Of a DNA stretch of 64,000 bases, positions 25,548 to 34,037 are shown one piece after another. Made by a program: the position numbers and the translations under genes. The notes below the pieces were generated by a model that saw only the letters and a list, made by a program, of their open reading frames with translations, was not told the DNA's origin and made no database searches. Origin of the DNA: DASTPP01 sp035762175. Its GTDB lineage: Bacteria > Myxococcota_A > Polyangia > Polyangiales > Polyangiaceae. How positions within the stretch are numbered: the stretch's first letter is position 1; each line of letters opens with the position of its first letter. The stretch spans positions 8,641 through 72,640 of the forward strand of contig DASTPP010000294.1 of NCBI GenBank assembly GCA_035762175.1. The letters are read 5' to 3'.

Positions 25548-26068
25548 GCGCCGCGCCGCGGCGGGCCGAGCCGCGCCGGCCCGAGCTCGACCCCAAACAG
25601 AAGCTCGACCCGTCCGAGCCGCTCGGGGGTCGCGCCTTCGCCGAGCAGCTACCCGGCGACACGCCCGCGCGGCCGCGCGGCGACGTCGGCCCGACCGGCC
25701 GGCGCCTGCCCCAGTCGTTGACCTCGACCGACCAGGGCGGCACCGGCCCGCACGAGGGCCGCGTGAGCCCCTTCGTCGACCACCTCACGCCGCCCGGGCC
25801 GCGGGCGGCGCGCGACGTCGACGACGAAACCGAGGCCGAGGCGGGCCTGCGCGCCGCGGTCGAGCGCGAGCTCGCGGGCGAGCCCCGCCTCGAGGGGGCG
25901 CGCGTCGGGGTCGCGGTCGTCGGGTCGGAGGTGGTGCTGCTCGGCCGCGTCGGCGGCCGAGGTATTCGTAATATAGTCGAAAACATTGCCCAGGCGGTGC
26001 CCGGCGTGACGTCGGTCGACAACCAGCTCGAAGTCGACCCCGACGCGTCGGGCGGGGGGGGCGTCTGA
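25544..26068 (+). CDS. BON-domain protein
   Basis: A 174-residue protein whose C-terminal half (about 98-166) is a single BON domain: alternating helix and strand with the terminal signature VVGSEVVLLGRVGGRGIRNIVENIAQAVPGVTSVDNQLEV. BON domains bind phospholipid or sugar surfaces and occur in the osmotic-stress protein OsmY. Unlike OsmY there is no signal peptide: the N-terminal 95 residues are disordered and charged. The start is GTG at 25544 overlapping the upstream stop. The pair looks like a stress-response operon. Confidence 0.88.
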   Translation: MSAAPRRAEPRRPELDPKQKLDPSEPLGGRAFAEQLPGDTPARPRGDVGPTGRRLPQSLTSTDQGGTGPHEGRVSPFVDHLTPPGPRAARDVDDETEAEAGLRAAVERELAGEPRLEGARVGVAVVGSEVVLLGRVGGRGIRNIVENIAQAVPGVTSVDNQLEVDPDASGGGGV

Positions 26069-26093
26069 GCGGCCGCGGCGGAGGCGGAGCCAC

Positions 26094-26459
26094 ATGTCAA
26101 AGCACCTAGTTCGAATGCTCGCGTTCTCGTCCGCGCTCGCGGCGGCCGGCTGCAGCGTCGGGGGCGCCCCGAGCCGGACGGACGAGCGCCCGGCGCAGGC
26201 CGCGCCCGCGTCGCCCGCGCCGGACGCGGGGCGCCCGTCCCGGGCCCTGAAGGACGACGAGGTGAGCCCCGCGCTCTCGAAGAGGGCGAGCGAGCTGCTC
26301 AAGGACAACGCCGACAAGCCCCTCGGCACCGAGGTGCCCTTCGAGCTCGGCGGCCGGCGCTACATCGCGCGCATCGAGCAGCACTACCGCGAGCCCGACA
26401 GCGCCGAGCCCGGGCCGAAAGGCTCGCACAAGGGCGTCACGCTGTACGCGGCCGAGTAG
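26094..26459 (+). CDS. Small lipoprotein, function unknown
   Basis: A 121-residue predicted lipoprotein with signal LAFSSALAAAGC (Cys20), a short Ala/Pro linker, and a folded part of about 70 residues starting SRALKDDEVSPALSKRASELLKDNADKPLGTEVPFELGGRRYIARIEQHYRE. Homologous small proteins of this type occur in myxobacteria, but I know no function. It lies 25 bp after the BON gene and has a GGAGG-like Shine-Dalgarno, so it may be the third gene of that operon. Confidence 0.75.
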   Translation: MSKHLVRMLAFSSALAAAGCSVGGAPSRTDERPAQAAPASPAPDAGRPSRALKDDEVSPALSKRASELLKDNADKPLGTEVPFELGGRRYIARIEQHYREPDSAEPGPKGSHKGVTLYAAE

Positions 26460-26582
26460 GCCGGGCGCCGGTCTCGCGGCAGCCGCCGCGACGCCGCGCC
26501 GGCGCGACGCCGCCCCGCGGAGGGAGGCGGCGCGCGGCGGGGCCGGGGCGCGGCAGGGCGCGGCCCCCGGCGCGCCCTCGCG

Positions 26583-27266
26583 TCACTTCGCGGGCGGCGC
26601 CGCGGCCAGCTTCGTCTGCAGCTCTTTGGCCTGCTTGAGGTGCTCTTCGACCTTGGGCCGGAAGTCTTGCAATTGCGCCTTGAGGTCGGCGTGCTTGACG
26701 TTCGGCAGGAGCTTGGTGTCGAGGGCGGTGAGCGTGTCCTCGTGCATCTTGATCTGCATGTCGACGTAGGCCTTGTCGAACTCGGCCCCGGTCGCCGACT
26801 TGAGCGAGGCGAGGCCGCTCTCGGCGTCGCTCTTCACCTTGGCGCTCACGGGGCTGTCGGCCGGCGCGAGCTTCTCTTTGGTCAAGAGCTTGTCTTGCTT
26901 CTTCTTCGCGTCGCCGTGGTGGTTGACCATCATGGCGGCGAACTTCTTGACGTCCTTGTTCTTCGCCTTCGTCTGCGCGAGCTTGCTCGTGTCGATCTCG
27001 GCCAGGTGCGAGGCGGCGGCGACGGCGGCGATCTGCGCGTCGTCGAGCGGCGGCTCGGGCGGCGGGGCCGGCGGGGCCGGCGGCGCCTCGGCCACGGGCG
27101 GGGGCGCGGCGGGGGGCGGCTCGGGGGGCGCCGCCTGCGGGGCCGGGTCCGGCGGGGGCGGGGGCGTCTGAGCTTCGGGCGGGTCGCCACCGCAGGCCGC
27201 GATCAGCGAGAACGCCGTGAGGAATTCTGCGAGGGGGATGCGGTTCGGGGGAGATTTGCGATTCAT
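26583..27266 (-). CDS. DUF4142 ferritin-like exported protein
   Basis: A 227-residue predicted lipoprotein (lipobox LIAAC, Cys25) with a Pro-rich linker (about 30-72) and a C-terminal DUF4142 domain (about 75-215): LDDAQIAAVAAASHLAEIDTSKLAQTKAKNKDVKKFAAMMVNHHGDAKKKQDKLL. The family is an all-helical, ferritin-like fold found in periplasmic stress proteins; metal binding is unproven and the HH here may be a ligand. AAGGAAC before ATG 27266 acts as Shine-Dalgarno. A second DUF4142 lipoprotein lies at 52126. Confidence 0.88.
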   Translation of the reverse strand: MNRKSPPNRIPLAEFLTAFSLIAACGGDPPEAQTPPPPPDPAPQAAPPEPPPAAPPPVAEAPPAPPAPPPEPPLDDAQIAAVAAASHLAEIDTSKLAQTKAKNKDVKKFAAMMVNHHGDAKKKQDKLLTKEKLAPADSPVSAKVKSDAESGLASLKSATGAEFDKAYVDMQIKMHEDTLTALDTKLLPNVKHADLKAQLQDFRPKVEEHLKQAKELQTKLAAAPPAK

Positions 27267-27564
27267 TCGATTCGTTCCTTTTGAGGCCAGCGCCGAACAG
27301 CACCAGCGCGGAAAGGCACGGCTGGGTTGCGACGGCACAGCAATACGCTTGCCAGCGCTGGCTGGAGCGCAATTCAAGCCTTTTTGGCCACTCTCGCGAG
27401 CTGACGCCGCCCTCAGGTGGCGGGGCAAACTGCCCCGCCGCGGCAAAAGGCGACAGGACAACGCCGCGTCGCCCGAGGGCGCATGTCGGGGCCCCGCGGT
27501 TGCAAGGGGTGTTCCGCACCTCTCGCCTGCTGTGCCGCCGACGCCCCCCTCGGCGCAGGCGCGC

Positions 27565-27963
27565 TCAGGTCGACGCGCCCGCCTCGCCCCGCTGTTCGTA
27601 ATATTCGGTGATGCGATCGTACACGTGCTGCGGAAACTCGAGGTCGCGGTACAGGTTCGCGGCGTCGACGTCGTCGGGGTCGGGCAAGATGGGGAAATCC
27701 TGCTTCGCCTGCCACTCGAGGATACGCTCGCGCCGCGGCGGGTTGTAGTCATGCGCGTTCACCTGCGCGACCAGCGCGCGCGCCCGCTCTTCGCCCTCCT
27801 CGCCGCCCCGCACGAGCAGCCCCACGAGCTTGTCGTCGGGCAGAAAGTGCCGGGCCACGATCGCGAACACGAGCCGGCCGTAGTGGCCGATGTCGTCGCC
27901 CCGCTCGATGGCGGAGATGAGGTGGGCCATCATTCGGTTCTGCTTGAGCGCGTTGAGAGCCAT
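27565..27963 (-). CDS. Conserved hypothetical protein
   Basis: A 132-residue cytoplasmic protein with two helical parts: MALNALKQNRMMAHLISAIERGDDIGHYGRLVFAIVARHFLPDD and a C-terminal VDAANLYRDLEFPQHVYDRITEYYEQR. The first part resembles short helical modules seen in several myxobacterial proteins; I cannot name a family. A clear AAAGGAGAG Shine-Dalgarno lies before ATG 27963, preferred over an in-frame start at 27996. Single gene. Confidence 0.75.
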   Translation of the reverse strand: MALNALKQNRMMAHLISAIERGDDIGHYGRLVFAIVARHFLPDDKLVGLLVRGGEEGEERARALVAQVNAHDYNPPRRERILEWQAKQDFPILPDPDDVDAANLYRDLEFPQHVYDRITEYYEQRGEAGAST

Positions 27964-28174
27964 GCCGTCTCTCTCCTTTTGCTTTCCTGAACGCATGTTC
28001 CGGGCCTCGATGCAGGCCGCGTGCCGCGGCCCCGGGGCCCGGCTTCGCCCCGCGAACGCGGGCGCGCCGGCGGGGCGCTACTCAACCCGAAGCAGAGCCG
28101 GGTCCGCTGGGTCGCTTTGCCCCAAGCGGGGCGCCGGGCGACGCGAGCGGGGGGCCCGAGCCCGCGCCTCGGCA

Positions 28175-28211
28175 CAAAAAAAGAGCGCGGGGGCCGGCTC
28201 GGCCCCCGCGC
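28175..28211 (-). terminator. Intrinsic terminator
   Basis: Read on the minus strand, GCGCGGGGGCC pairs with GGCCCCCGCGC (plus-strand 28185-28195 and 28201-28211, 5-nt loop) and is followed by CTCTTTTTTTGTG. This is a strong rho-independent terminator 46 bp beyond the stop of the 80-residue gene. Confidence 0.85.
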
Positions 28212-28256
28212 CCGTGCGTGCTGATCTCTAGAACGATGGGCCGGGCCCCGGGGGCC

Positions 28257-28499
28257 TCAGGGCTCGTCCTCTTCTTCTTCGGGGCGCCCGTGCTGGGGGT
28301 GGTTGGGGTTGGCGCTCTGGGGCTTCGCCGGGCCGCCGTGGGTGCCGGTCGTGATCTGGCCGTCGCCGTCGACCCCGCGAAGCTGATCGTTTTCGAGGGG
28401 CGTGTTGAGCGATTGGCCGCCCCCGCGCTCGTTGTTTCGCTTTCGGTACTCTGCCTCGCCGCCCTGCGCGGGCACGTCACGGGTTTTCTTTTGATCCAT
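28257..28499 (-). CDS. Small hydrophilic protein, function unknown
   Basis: An 80-residue highly charged, Gly/Asn-rich and probably disordered protein (MDQKKTRDVPAQGGEAEYRKRNNERGGGQSLNTPL...EEEEDEP). No domain is visible. The gene is supported by a GAGGAGA Shine-Dalgarno upstream of ATG 28499 and by an intrinsic terminator just beyond its stop. Its character resembles hydrophilin-type desiccation proteins, which is inference from composition only. Confidence 0.75.
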   Translation of the reverse strand: MDQKKTRDVPAQGGEAEYRKRNNERGGGQSLNTPLENDQLRGVDGDGQITTGTHGGPAKPQSANPNHPQHGRPEEEEDEP

Positions 28500-28623
28500 G
28501 GTCGAGGTCTCCTCGCGGGGTGAAGATTGCAGAGCGTGTGCCGACGGCGCGCCCGGGGGGCGCCCCGGGCGGCGCGGGCGCGGCCCGCCAGGCCCGGCGC
28601 GCTCCGTGCAAAGGTCGGGGCCC

Positions 28624-29418
28624 GTGAGCGCCATCGCGACGAAGCGGACGACCCCCGCCCCCAAGGCCCGGGCGCGCGCGGCCGGCGCCCCGGGCCGCCC
28701 GCCCCGCGCCGCCAAGGCCCCGCCGGCCGCGGCCCCGCGCGCGGCCGACGCGGCCCCGAAGGCGCCCTTCGACATCGACGAGGTCATGGCGCGCGTGCGC
28801 CGCGCGGTCGAGCCCTTCGCGAAGGCGGCGCTCTTCGAGCTCGCCGAAGACGGCTTCGGCTCGCCCTTCGAGCAGCTCGTCGCGTGCATCGTCTCGATTC
28901 GCACCTACGACGAGACGACGCTGCCCGCCTCGCGGCGCCTCTTCGCCGAGGCGCGCACGCCGGCCGCGGTGCGCGCGCTCGGGCCCGAGCGGGTCGAGGC
29001 CCTGATTCGCCCCTGCACGTTCGCCGACGTCAAGGCCAAGCAGATCTGCGCCATCGCCGAGCGCGTCGAGCGAGAGTTCGGCGGGCAGCTGCCCTGCGAC
29101 TTCGAGACGCTGACGAGCTTCCGGGGGGTCGGGCCGAAGTGCGCCTCGCTCGCGCTCGGCATCGCCTGCGGCCAGAGCCACATCGGCGTCGACGTGCACG
29201 TGCACCGGGTGACCAACCGCTGGGGCTACGTGCGGGGGCGCACGCCCGAGGCGACGCGCGCCGAGCTCGAGCGCGTGCTGCCGAAGAAGTACTGGGTCGA
29301 GATCAACCGGCTGCTCGTGCCCTTCGGCAAGCACGTCTGCCGCGGGGCCCTGCCCGCCTGCTCGACCTGCCCGGTGCTGCGCTTCTGCCGCCAGGAGGGC
29401 GTCGCGCGCCACGCCTGA
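28624..29418 (+). CDS. nth: Endonuclease III (DNA glycosylase/AP lyase)
   Basis: A 264-residue base-excision repair enzyme that removes oxidised pyrimidines and nicks AP sites. The HhH motif reads FRGVGPKCASLAL with catalytic Lys172, and the second catalytic residue Asp190 sits in IGVDVHVHRVTNRWG. The C-terminal iron-sulfur site C-x6-C-x2-C-x5-C is complete (Cys239, 246, 249 and 255). About 45 extra Ala/Pro/Arg-rich residues precede the domain. The start is GTG 28624; a later start inside the low-complexity tail is possible. Single gene, divergent from the small hydrophilic gene. Confidence 0.92.
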   Translation: MSAIATKRTTPAPKARARAAGAPGRPPRAAKAPPAAAPRAADAAPKAPFDIDEVMARVRRAVEPFAKAALFELAEDGFGSPFEQLVACIVSIRTYDETTLPASRRLFAEARTPAAVRALGPERVEALIRPCTFADVKAKQICAIAERVEREFGGQLPCDFETLTSFRGVGPKCASLALGIACGQSHIGVDVHVHRVTNRWGYVRGRTPEATRAELERVLPKKYWVEINRLLVPFGKHVCRGALPACSTCPVLRFCRQEGVARHA

Positions 29419-29489
29419 CCCCGGGCACGAAGCCTGCTGCGTGCGGGGGGTATGGGCGCCGCCCGGGGCGGGGCGCCGGGAGCTCGGCC

Positions 29490-30536
29490 ATGACGAAGTC
29501 GAACCATTCACGAAGAACCTTGCTCGGCGCCGTCGGCCTCGCCGCGCTGGGGGGCTGCTCGCGGGGGCGGGGCGAGGGCGAGAAGGGGCGCGAAGACCAG
29601 GTCGTCACGGCCGAGGCGCTCTCGAAGCTGACGGGCCCGGTGCCGACGCGCACGCTCGGCCGGACGGGCGAGCGGGTGTCGATGATCGGGCTCGGGGGGC
29701 ACCACCTCGGCAAGGCCGCGAGCGAGGCCGAGGCGGTGCGGCTCGCGCGCTACGCCATCGAGCGGGGCGTGACCTTCCTGGATAATTGCTGGGACTACCA
29801 CGACGGGCGCAGCGAGCTCTGGATGGGCAAGGCGCTGGCCGACGGGTACCGCCGGCGCGTCTTTCTGATGACGAAGTTCGACGGCCGCACGAGGGAGGCG
29901 GCCGCCAAGCAGATCGACGAGTCGCTGCGGCGCCTCGGCACCGACGTCATCGATCTGATGCAGGTGCACGAGGTCATTCGGCCCGACGACGCGGCGCGCG
30001 TCTTCGGCCCGGGCGGCGCGATGGAGGCCCTGCTCGACGCGAAGAAGGCCGGCAAGGTGCGCTACGTCGGGTTCACGGGGCACAAGCACCCGGACATCCA
30101 CTTGACGATGCTGCGCGCGGCGGCCGAGCACGGCGTGCGCTTCGACGCGGTGCAGATGCCGCTGAACGTGATGGACCCGCACCACGCGAGCTTCGAGAAG
30201 AAGGTCTTGCCCGAGCTCGTGCGCGAGGGCATCGGCGTGCTCGGCATGAAGCCCATGGGCTCGGGCGACATCTTGAAGACGGGCCGCGCGACCGCGGTCG
30301 AGTGCCTGCACTACGCGATGAGCCTGCCGACCTCGGTGGTCATCACCGGCTGCGAGAGCCGGCAGGTGCTCGACCAGGCGATCGACGCGGCGCACTCGTT
30401 CCGGCCGCTCGCGCCGGCCCAGATCGAGGCGCTGCTCGCGCGCACGGCGGCGCCCGGCGCGACGGGCGAGTGCGAGCGCTTCAAGACGTCGGACTTCTTC
30501 GACGCCACCGCCCGGCACCCCGAATGGCTGGGCTGA
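29490..30536 (+). CDS. Aldo/keto reductase with Tat/lipoprotein signal
   Basis: A 348-residue oxidoreductase of the aldo/keto reductase superfamily. The N-terminus HSRRTLLGAVGLAALGGC has both a twin-arginine motif and a lipobox, so it is probably exported folded and lipid-anchored. The TIM-barrel starts at about residue 50 (TRTLGRTGERVSMIGLGG). Catalytic residues are visible as D and Y in FLDNCWDYHDGRSE, K in FLMTKFDG and H in DLMQVHEV. The barrel then runs VGFTGHKHPD, VQMPLNVMDPHH and GMKPMGSGDIL. It uses NADPH in the family, which is odd for a periplasmic enzyme. Substrate unknown. Confidence 0.9.
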   Translation: MTKSNHSRRTLLGAVGLAALGGCSRGRGEGEKGREDQVVTAEALSKLTGPVPTRTLGRTGERVSMIGLGGHHLGKAASEAEAVRLARYAIERGVTFLDNCWDYHDGRSELWMGKALADGYRRRVFLMTKFDGRTREAAAKQIDESLRRLGTDVIDLMQVHEVIRPDDAARVFGPGGAMEALLDAKKAGKVRYVGFTGHKHPDIHLTMLRAAAEHGVRFDAVQMPLNVMDPHHASFEKKVLPELVREGIGVLGMKPMGSGDILKTGRATAVECLHYAMSLPTSVVITGCESRQVLDQAIDAAHSFRPLAPAQIEALLARTAAPGATGECERFKTSDFFDATARHPEWLG

Positions 30537-30561
30537 GGGCCCGGGCGCGAGCTGAGCATTT

Positions 30562-30581
30562 CTTATAATTTATATTGTAAG
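30562..30581. promoter_or_regulatory. AT-rich inverted repeat
   Basis: CTTATAAT (30562-30569) and ATTGTAAG (30574-30581) form inverted arms with one mismatch around TTTA. They sit 26 bp after the aldo/keto reductase stop and 75 bp before the small exported protein gene. TATAAT at 30564-30569 is a perfect -10 box, but no matching -35 is evident. Either an operator/promoter for the next gene or a transcript end. Confidence 0.4.
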
Positions 30582-30655
30582 GCACGAAGTTTGCGAAACC
30601 TCCCGGGTTGGCGCCGCGCCCGTGCCGGGCGGCCCGCCGGAAGGAAGCATTCGTG

Positions 30656-30952
30656 ATGATGCCGCTAGCCAAGAGGGCGGGCAGCGCCTACCTCTCGTTC
30701 GGGCTCCTCTTGTGCGGTTTGGCGGGCGATGGGGTCTCGGCGTCGCCTCGCCTCGCGGCGCTCGAGCAGTGGGCTCCGACGGCGGCGGCCGGGCGCGCGC
30801 TCGGCGACGTGGCCCGGGGCGCCATGGCGCCGAACCGACGCCCCAGGGGCCTCGGGAGCGGGGGCGACGCGGGCGCGGGCGGCACGGCGGCGGTGCCCCC
30901 GCTCGTCCGGGCGCAAGGGGCGAGCGTGATGCCCATGCCCGGGGCGCGCTAA
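30656..30952 (+). CDS. Small exported protein, function unknown
   Basis: A 98-residue open frame starting MMPLAKRAGSAYLSFGLLLCGLAGDGVSA, a plausible signal peptide with cleavage after VSA near residue 29, then a basic, Gly/Ala-rich tail. A GGAAGGAAGC Shine-Dalgarno and the AT-rich inverted repeat upstream support expression; starts at 30653, 30656 or 30659 are all possible. A perfect inverted repeat follows directly after the stop. No domain is recognised, so it may be a spurious frame. Confidence 0.5.
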   Translation: MMPLAKRAGSAYLSFGLLLCGLAGDGVSASPRLAALEQWAPTAAAGRALGDVARGAMAPNRRPRGLGSGGDAGAGGTAAVPPLVRAQGASVMPMPGAR

Positions 30953-30956
30953 GAGT

Positions 30957-31016
30957 GCCGAGCACAACGCCCCTTTGGGAGCTATTTTTCAGGCCGGGGC
31001 AAGGGTTGTGCTCGGC
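30957..31016 (+). terminator. 12-bp inverted repeat after the small gene
   Basis: GCCGAGCACAAC (30957-30968) pairs perfectly with GTTGTGCTCGGC (31005-31016), and the 36-nt loop can fold further (GCCCC with GGGGC). It begins five bases after the stop of the 98-residue frame. There is no U-tract after the stem, so it may act as a stem-loop end, an attenuator or a protein site. Confidence 0.45.
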
Positions 31017-31238
31017 GCTCGAAGGCGCGACGCCCCGGGGGGCGCCCGCCGGGCCGAGGCCGAAGCCGGCCGACCCCTTTCGAGGCGCGACCGACGAAGC
31101 GGGGCGGGGCCGACGCCACGCCTCGACAAAGGCGCCCCGCTGTGGCGCCCTTGTGGTCTGGCGAGAGCGCCGACCGCACCGTGCCCGAGATGGGGCCCTG
31201 GGCGGTCGAGCGGCTCGAGCGTTGGGCCGCGGTGCGCC

Positions 31239-32261
31239 TCAGCTGCGCGAGGGGCGGGGCTCGGGGTCGGGGGGGGGCAGCTTGGGCTGCGAGCGGCGGG
31301 GGAAGATGGTAACGCCGGCGGGCACCTTCTCGGCCGGCTCGGGGCCGCGGCGGTAGCTCGTGACGGCGACGACGAGCAGGACGGCGCCGACGAAGCCGAG
31401 GCTGGCGAGCGGGGGCGGGTGCCAGAGGCCCTCGATGTTCTCGGTGAGCATCTTCAGGCCGACGAAGGCGAGGATGACGGCGAGGCCGGCCTTGAGGTAG
31501 TGCAGGCGGCTCGAGACGCCGGCGAGCAAGAAGTAGAGCGCGCGCAGGCCGAGGATGGCGAAGACGTTCGAGGTGAGGACGATGAAGGGGTCGCGCGTGA
31601 CGGCGAACACGGCGGGGATGGAGTCGACGGCGAAGAGCAGGTCGGTGAGCTCGACGAGCGCGAGCACGAGGAAGAGCTTGGTGGCGAGGATCTTGCCGTT
31701 CTTGCGCACGAAGAACGCCTTGCCCTCGTAGTCGTCGGTCGAGGGCACGGCGCGGCGGACGAAGCGCAGGATCGACGAGCCCTCGAACTCTTCGCGCTCC
31801 TCGCGGTGTTGCCAGGTGCGGTAGGCGACGTAGAGCAGGAAGGCGCCGAAGACGTAGAGCAGCCACGAGAAGCGCTCGATGAGGGCGGCGCCGGCGAACA
31901 CGAGCGCGGCGCGCATGGCGATGGCGCCGAGCACGCCGTAAAAGAGGACGCGGTGCTGCAGGGCGGCGGGCACCGCGAAGGTCGAGAAGATGATGATGAA
32001 GACGAAGACGTTGTCGACCGAGAGCGACTTCTCGATGACGTAGGCGATGAAGTACTCGGTGACGGCCTGCGCGCCGGCGGCCTGGTGCAGGCGCGGCACG
32101 AAGAGGCCGAAGAGCACGGCGCAGCCGACCCAGACGGCCGACCAGATCGCCGCCTCGCGCATCGAGACCGCCTTCGGGTCGCGCTGCACGACGAAGAGGT
32201 CGACGGCCAGGAGGCCCGCCACGATCACGCCGAAGATGGTGTACAGGAAGCCGTCGTGCAC
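31239..32261 (-). CDS. TerC/Alx-family integral membrane protein
   Basis: A 340-residue inner-membrane protein with about nine helices, closely following the Alx/TerC pattern: EYFIAYVIEKSLSVDNVFVFIIIFSTFAVPAALQHRVLFYGVLGAI, then FFVRKNGKILATKLFLVLALVELTDLLFAVDSIPAVFAVTRDPFIVLTSNVFAILGLRALYFLLAG. The acidic residues in SVDN and ELTDLLFAVDS are the family's presumed metal-binding sites. Relatives export manganese or calcium and are linked to tellurite resistance or alkaline stress. GTG 32261 is preferred since the first helix follows; the frame is open to 32351. I saw no yybP-ykoY riboswitch upstream. Confidence 0.9.
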   Translation of the reverse strand: MHDGFLYTIFGVIVAGLLAVDLFVVQRDPKAVSMREAAIWSAVWVGCAVLFGLFVPRLHQAAGAQAVTEYFIAYVIEKSLSVDNVFVFIIIFSTFAVPAALQHRVLFYGVLGAIAMRAALVFAGAALIERFSWLLYVFGAFLLYVAYRTWQHREEREEFEGSSILRFVRRAVPSTDDYEGKAFFVRKNGKILATKLFLVLALVELTDLLFAVDSIPAVFAVTRDPFIVLTSNVFAILGLRALYFLLAGVSSRLHYLKAGLAVILAFVGLKMLTENIEGLWHPPPLASLGFVGAVLLVVAVTSYRRGPEPAEKVPAGVTIFPRRSQPKLPPPDPEPRPSRS

Positions 32262-32409
32262 GGTGCGCCTCGCCGCCCGGGGCCGGCGCGGGGGGCCGCG
32301 CCGGGTTCGACCGGGCCTCGTGATGGTCGTCGGAAGGGGTGCAAGGCGCATACCCCCCGGGGCCCCCGCCGGGGCCCGCCCGAGCGCGGGCTCGTCCGGG
32401 GGGCGGCGC

Positions 32410-33300
32410 TCAGCCGAGGGGCTTACCGCCGGTGACGCCGAGCACCTCGCCGTTGACGTAGCTGGCCTCGTCGCTCGCGAGAAAGACGAAGGCGGGGGCG
32501 AGCTCGGCGGGCTGGGCGGGGCGCTTCATGGGCGACTGGGCGCCGAAGGCCTTCAGCTTCGCGCCCTCGAACGACTGGGCGATGAGCGGCGTCCAGACGG
32601 GGCCGGGGGCCACGCAGTTGGCGCGGATGCCCCGCTCGATGAGCGACTCGGCGAGGCCCTTGGTGAAGGTCACGATGGCCCCCTTGGTGGCCGCGTAGTC
32701 GAGAATTTCGGCGCTCGGCTGGTACGCCTGGATGGACCCGACGTTGATGACGCAGGCGCCCGGCTTCATGTGCGGCAGCGCGTGGCGCACGAGGTGGAAC
32801 ATGGCCATGATGTTGGTGCGGAACGAGCGCTCGACCCGCTCGGCCGTCAGGTCCTCGAAGCGCTCGACGGCCTTGTCTTGGTAGGCGGCGTTGTTGACCA
32901 GAATGTCGATGCGCCCGAAGGCGTCGACCGCCCGCTGCACGAGCGCGCGGCAGGCCCCCTCGTCGGCCAGGTCGCCGGGCACGAGCAGGGCGCGGCGGCC
33001 CGCCGCGGTCACGACGCGCTTGGTCTCCTCGGCGTCCTCGTGCTCGTTGAGGTAGGCGACGACGACGTCGGCGCCTTCGCGCGCGTACGCGAGCGCGACC
33101 GCGCGGCCGATGCCGCTGTCGGCGCCCGTGACGAGCGCGACGCGGCCCTCGAGCCGGCCGAGGCCCCGGTAGGTCTCCTCGCCGAAGTCGGGCTTGACCT
33201 TCATGTCGGCCTCGAGGCCGGGCTTCTCTTGCTCTTTCTCGCGGAAGGGCGGCTTCGGGCCGCGATCTTTGGGGTCGGGGGACGAATGGGCGTCGCGCAT
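32410..33300 (-). CDS. SDR oxidoreductase, YghA/GsiB-region type
   Basis: A 296-residue short-chain dehydrogenase/reductase. The cofactor motif TGADSGIG spans residues 58-65, followed by DLADE, NNAA and the catalytic YAATK (Y-x3-K). The preceding 50 residues (PFREKEQEKPGLEADMKVKPDFGEETYRGLGRLEGR) are the N-terminal arm typical of the YghA/YhdF group, whose genes are often stress-induced. Upstream AAGGAG fixes ATG 33300. NAD(P)H and substrate specificity are unknown. It lies behind the TerC gene with the same orientation. Confidence 0.9.
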   Translation of the reverse strand: MRDAHSSPDPKDRGPKPPFREKEQEKPGLEADMKVKPDFGEETYRGLGRLEGRVALVTGADSGIGRAVALAYAREGADVVVAYLNEHEDAEETKRVVTAAGRRALLVPGDLADEGACRALVQRAVDAFGRIDILVNNAAYQDKAVERFEDLTAERVERSFRTNIMAMFHLVRHALPHMKPGACVINVGSIQAYQPSAEILDYAATKGAIVTFTKGLAESLIERGIRANCVAPGPVWTPLIAQSFEGAKLKAFGAQSPMKRPAQPAELAPAFVFLASDEASYVNGEVLGVTGGKPLG

Positions 33301-33590
33301 GGCTGCTCCTTGGGCGGTGGACGTCGCGCCCGACGGGGGGCTGGCGAGCCCCGGCCGCGGGCCCGTCGACATCGCGCCGGCCATGCGCGCGGCGTGCCAC
33401 GCGGGCGCCGGTTTGCCCCGCCCGGCCGCGCCGGCGGGCAGGCGCGCCACGAACCGCGCCGGGCGGGCGCGCCGCCCCGGGGCGCGGGGCGCTTTAGGAC
33501 ATGGGGCAGTTTCGGCCGCGTTCGAGGGCCTTTCGGGCCCCGGCTTCGGCGCCGCGGGGGCCTGGTGCGCGCCTTGCGTCAGGCCCGGGC

Positions 33591-33866
33591 ATGGCTGCTA
33601 CCACCCAAGGCCCCAGTGGCTTTCGCAACGCAGAGACCGCGCTCGGCGGCGCCGACGCCGTGCCCGATACCGTCCAGTCGCCCAACCCGGGCACAGGCGT
33701 TCAACACATACGAAAGGGCGAATCGCCCGGGCTGACGGGGCCCGGCCCCACGGCGGGCAAGGGGGCGGGCATCAGCGTCGTGTCGATCGCGGTGCTGCTG
33801 GCGATCGTCGCGCTCGTGCTGCTCATGATGTTCGGCGGCTTCGGCGTGCCGCTGCCGGGGCGCTGA
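33591..33866 (+). CDS. Small single-pass membrane protein
   Basis: A 91-residue protein: hydrophilic Gly/Pro/Thr-rich N-terminus (about 1-58) and one C-terminal helix (ISVVSIAVLLAIVALVLLMMFGGFGVPL, about 60-88), so a tail-anchored topology is likely. No family is recognised. It is divergent from the SDR gene by 290 bp. Composition and size match other small stress-region proteins here. Confidence 0.65.
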   Translation: MAATTQGPSGFRNAETALGGADAVPDTVQSPNPGTGVQHIRKGESPGLTGPGPTAGKGAGISVVSIAVLLAIVALVLLMMFGGFGVPLPGR

Positions 33867-34037
33867 GCCGCGCCCGGGCGGCCCCCGGGCCGGCCCGCCC
33901 CGCCCCTCCCCTTCCTCGTTGGGCCTGGCCGCGGCCGCGCCCTGGCGGGGGAGCGTTCGCGCTCCCCGGCCATCGGGGCCCGGGAGAACCTGGCCGCGCG
34001 CGCGGACGGGGGAGCGCCGCCCGGCCGCGCGTCGCGC

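Noticed and set aside
32262..32409. yybP-ykoY manganese riboswitch upstream of the TerC-like gene
   Set aside because: Often found before terC/alx genes, but I could not identify its conserved loops in this 148-bp spacer.
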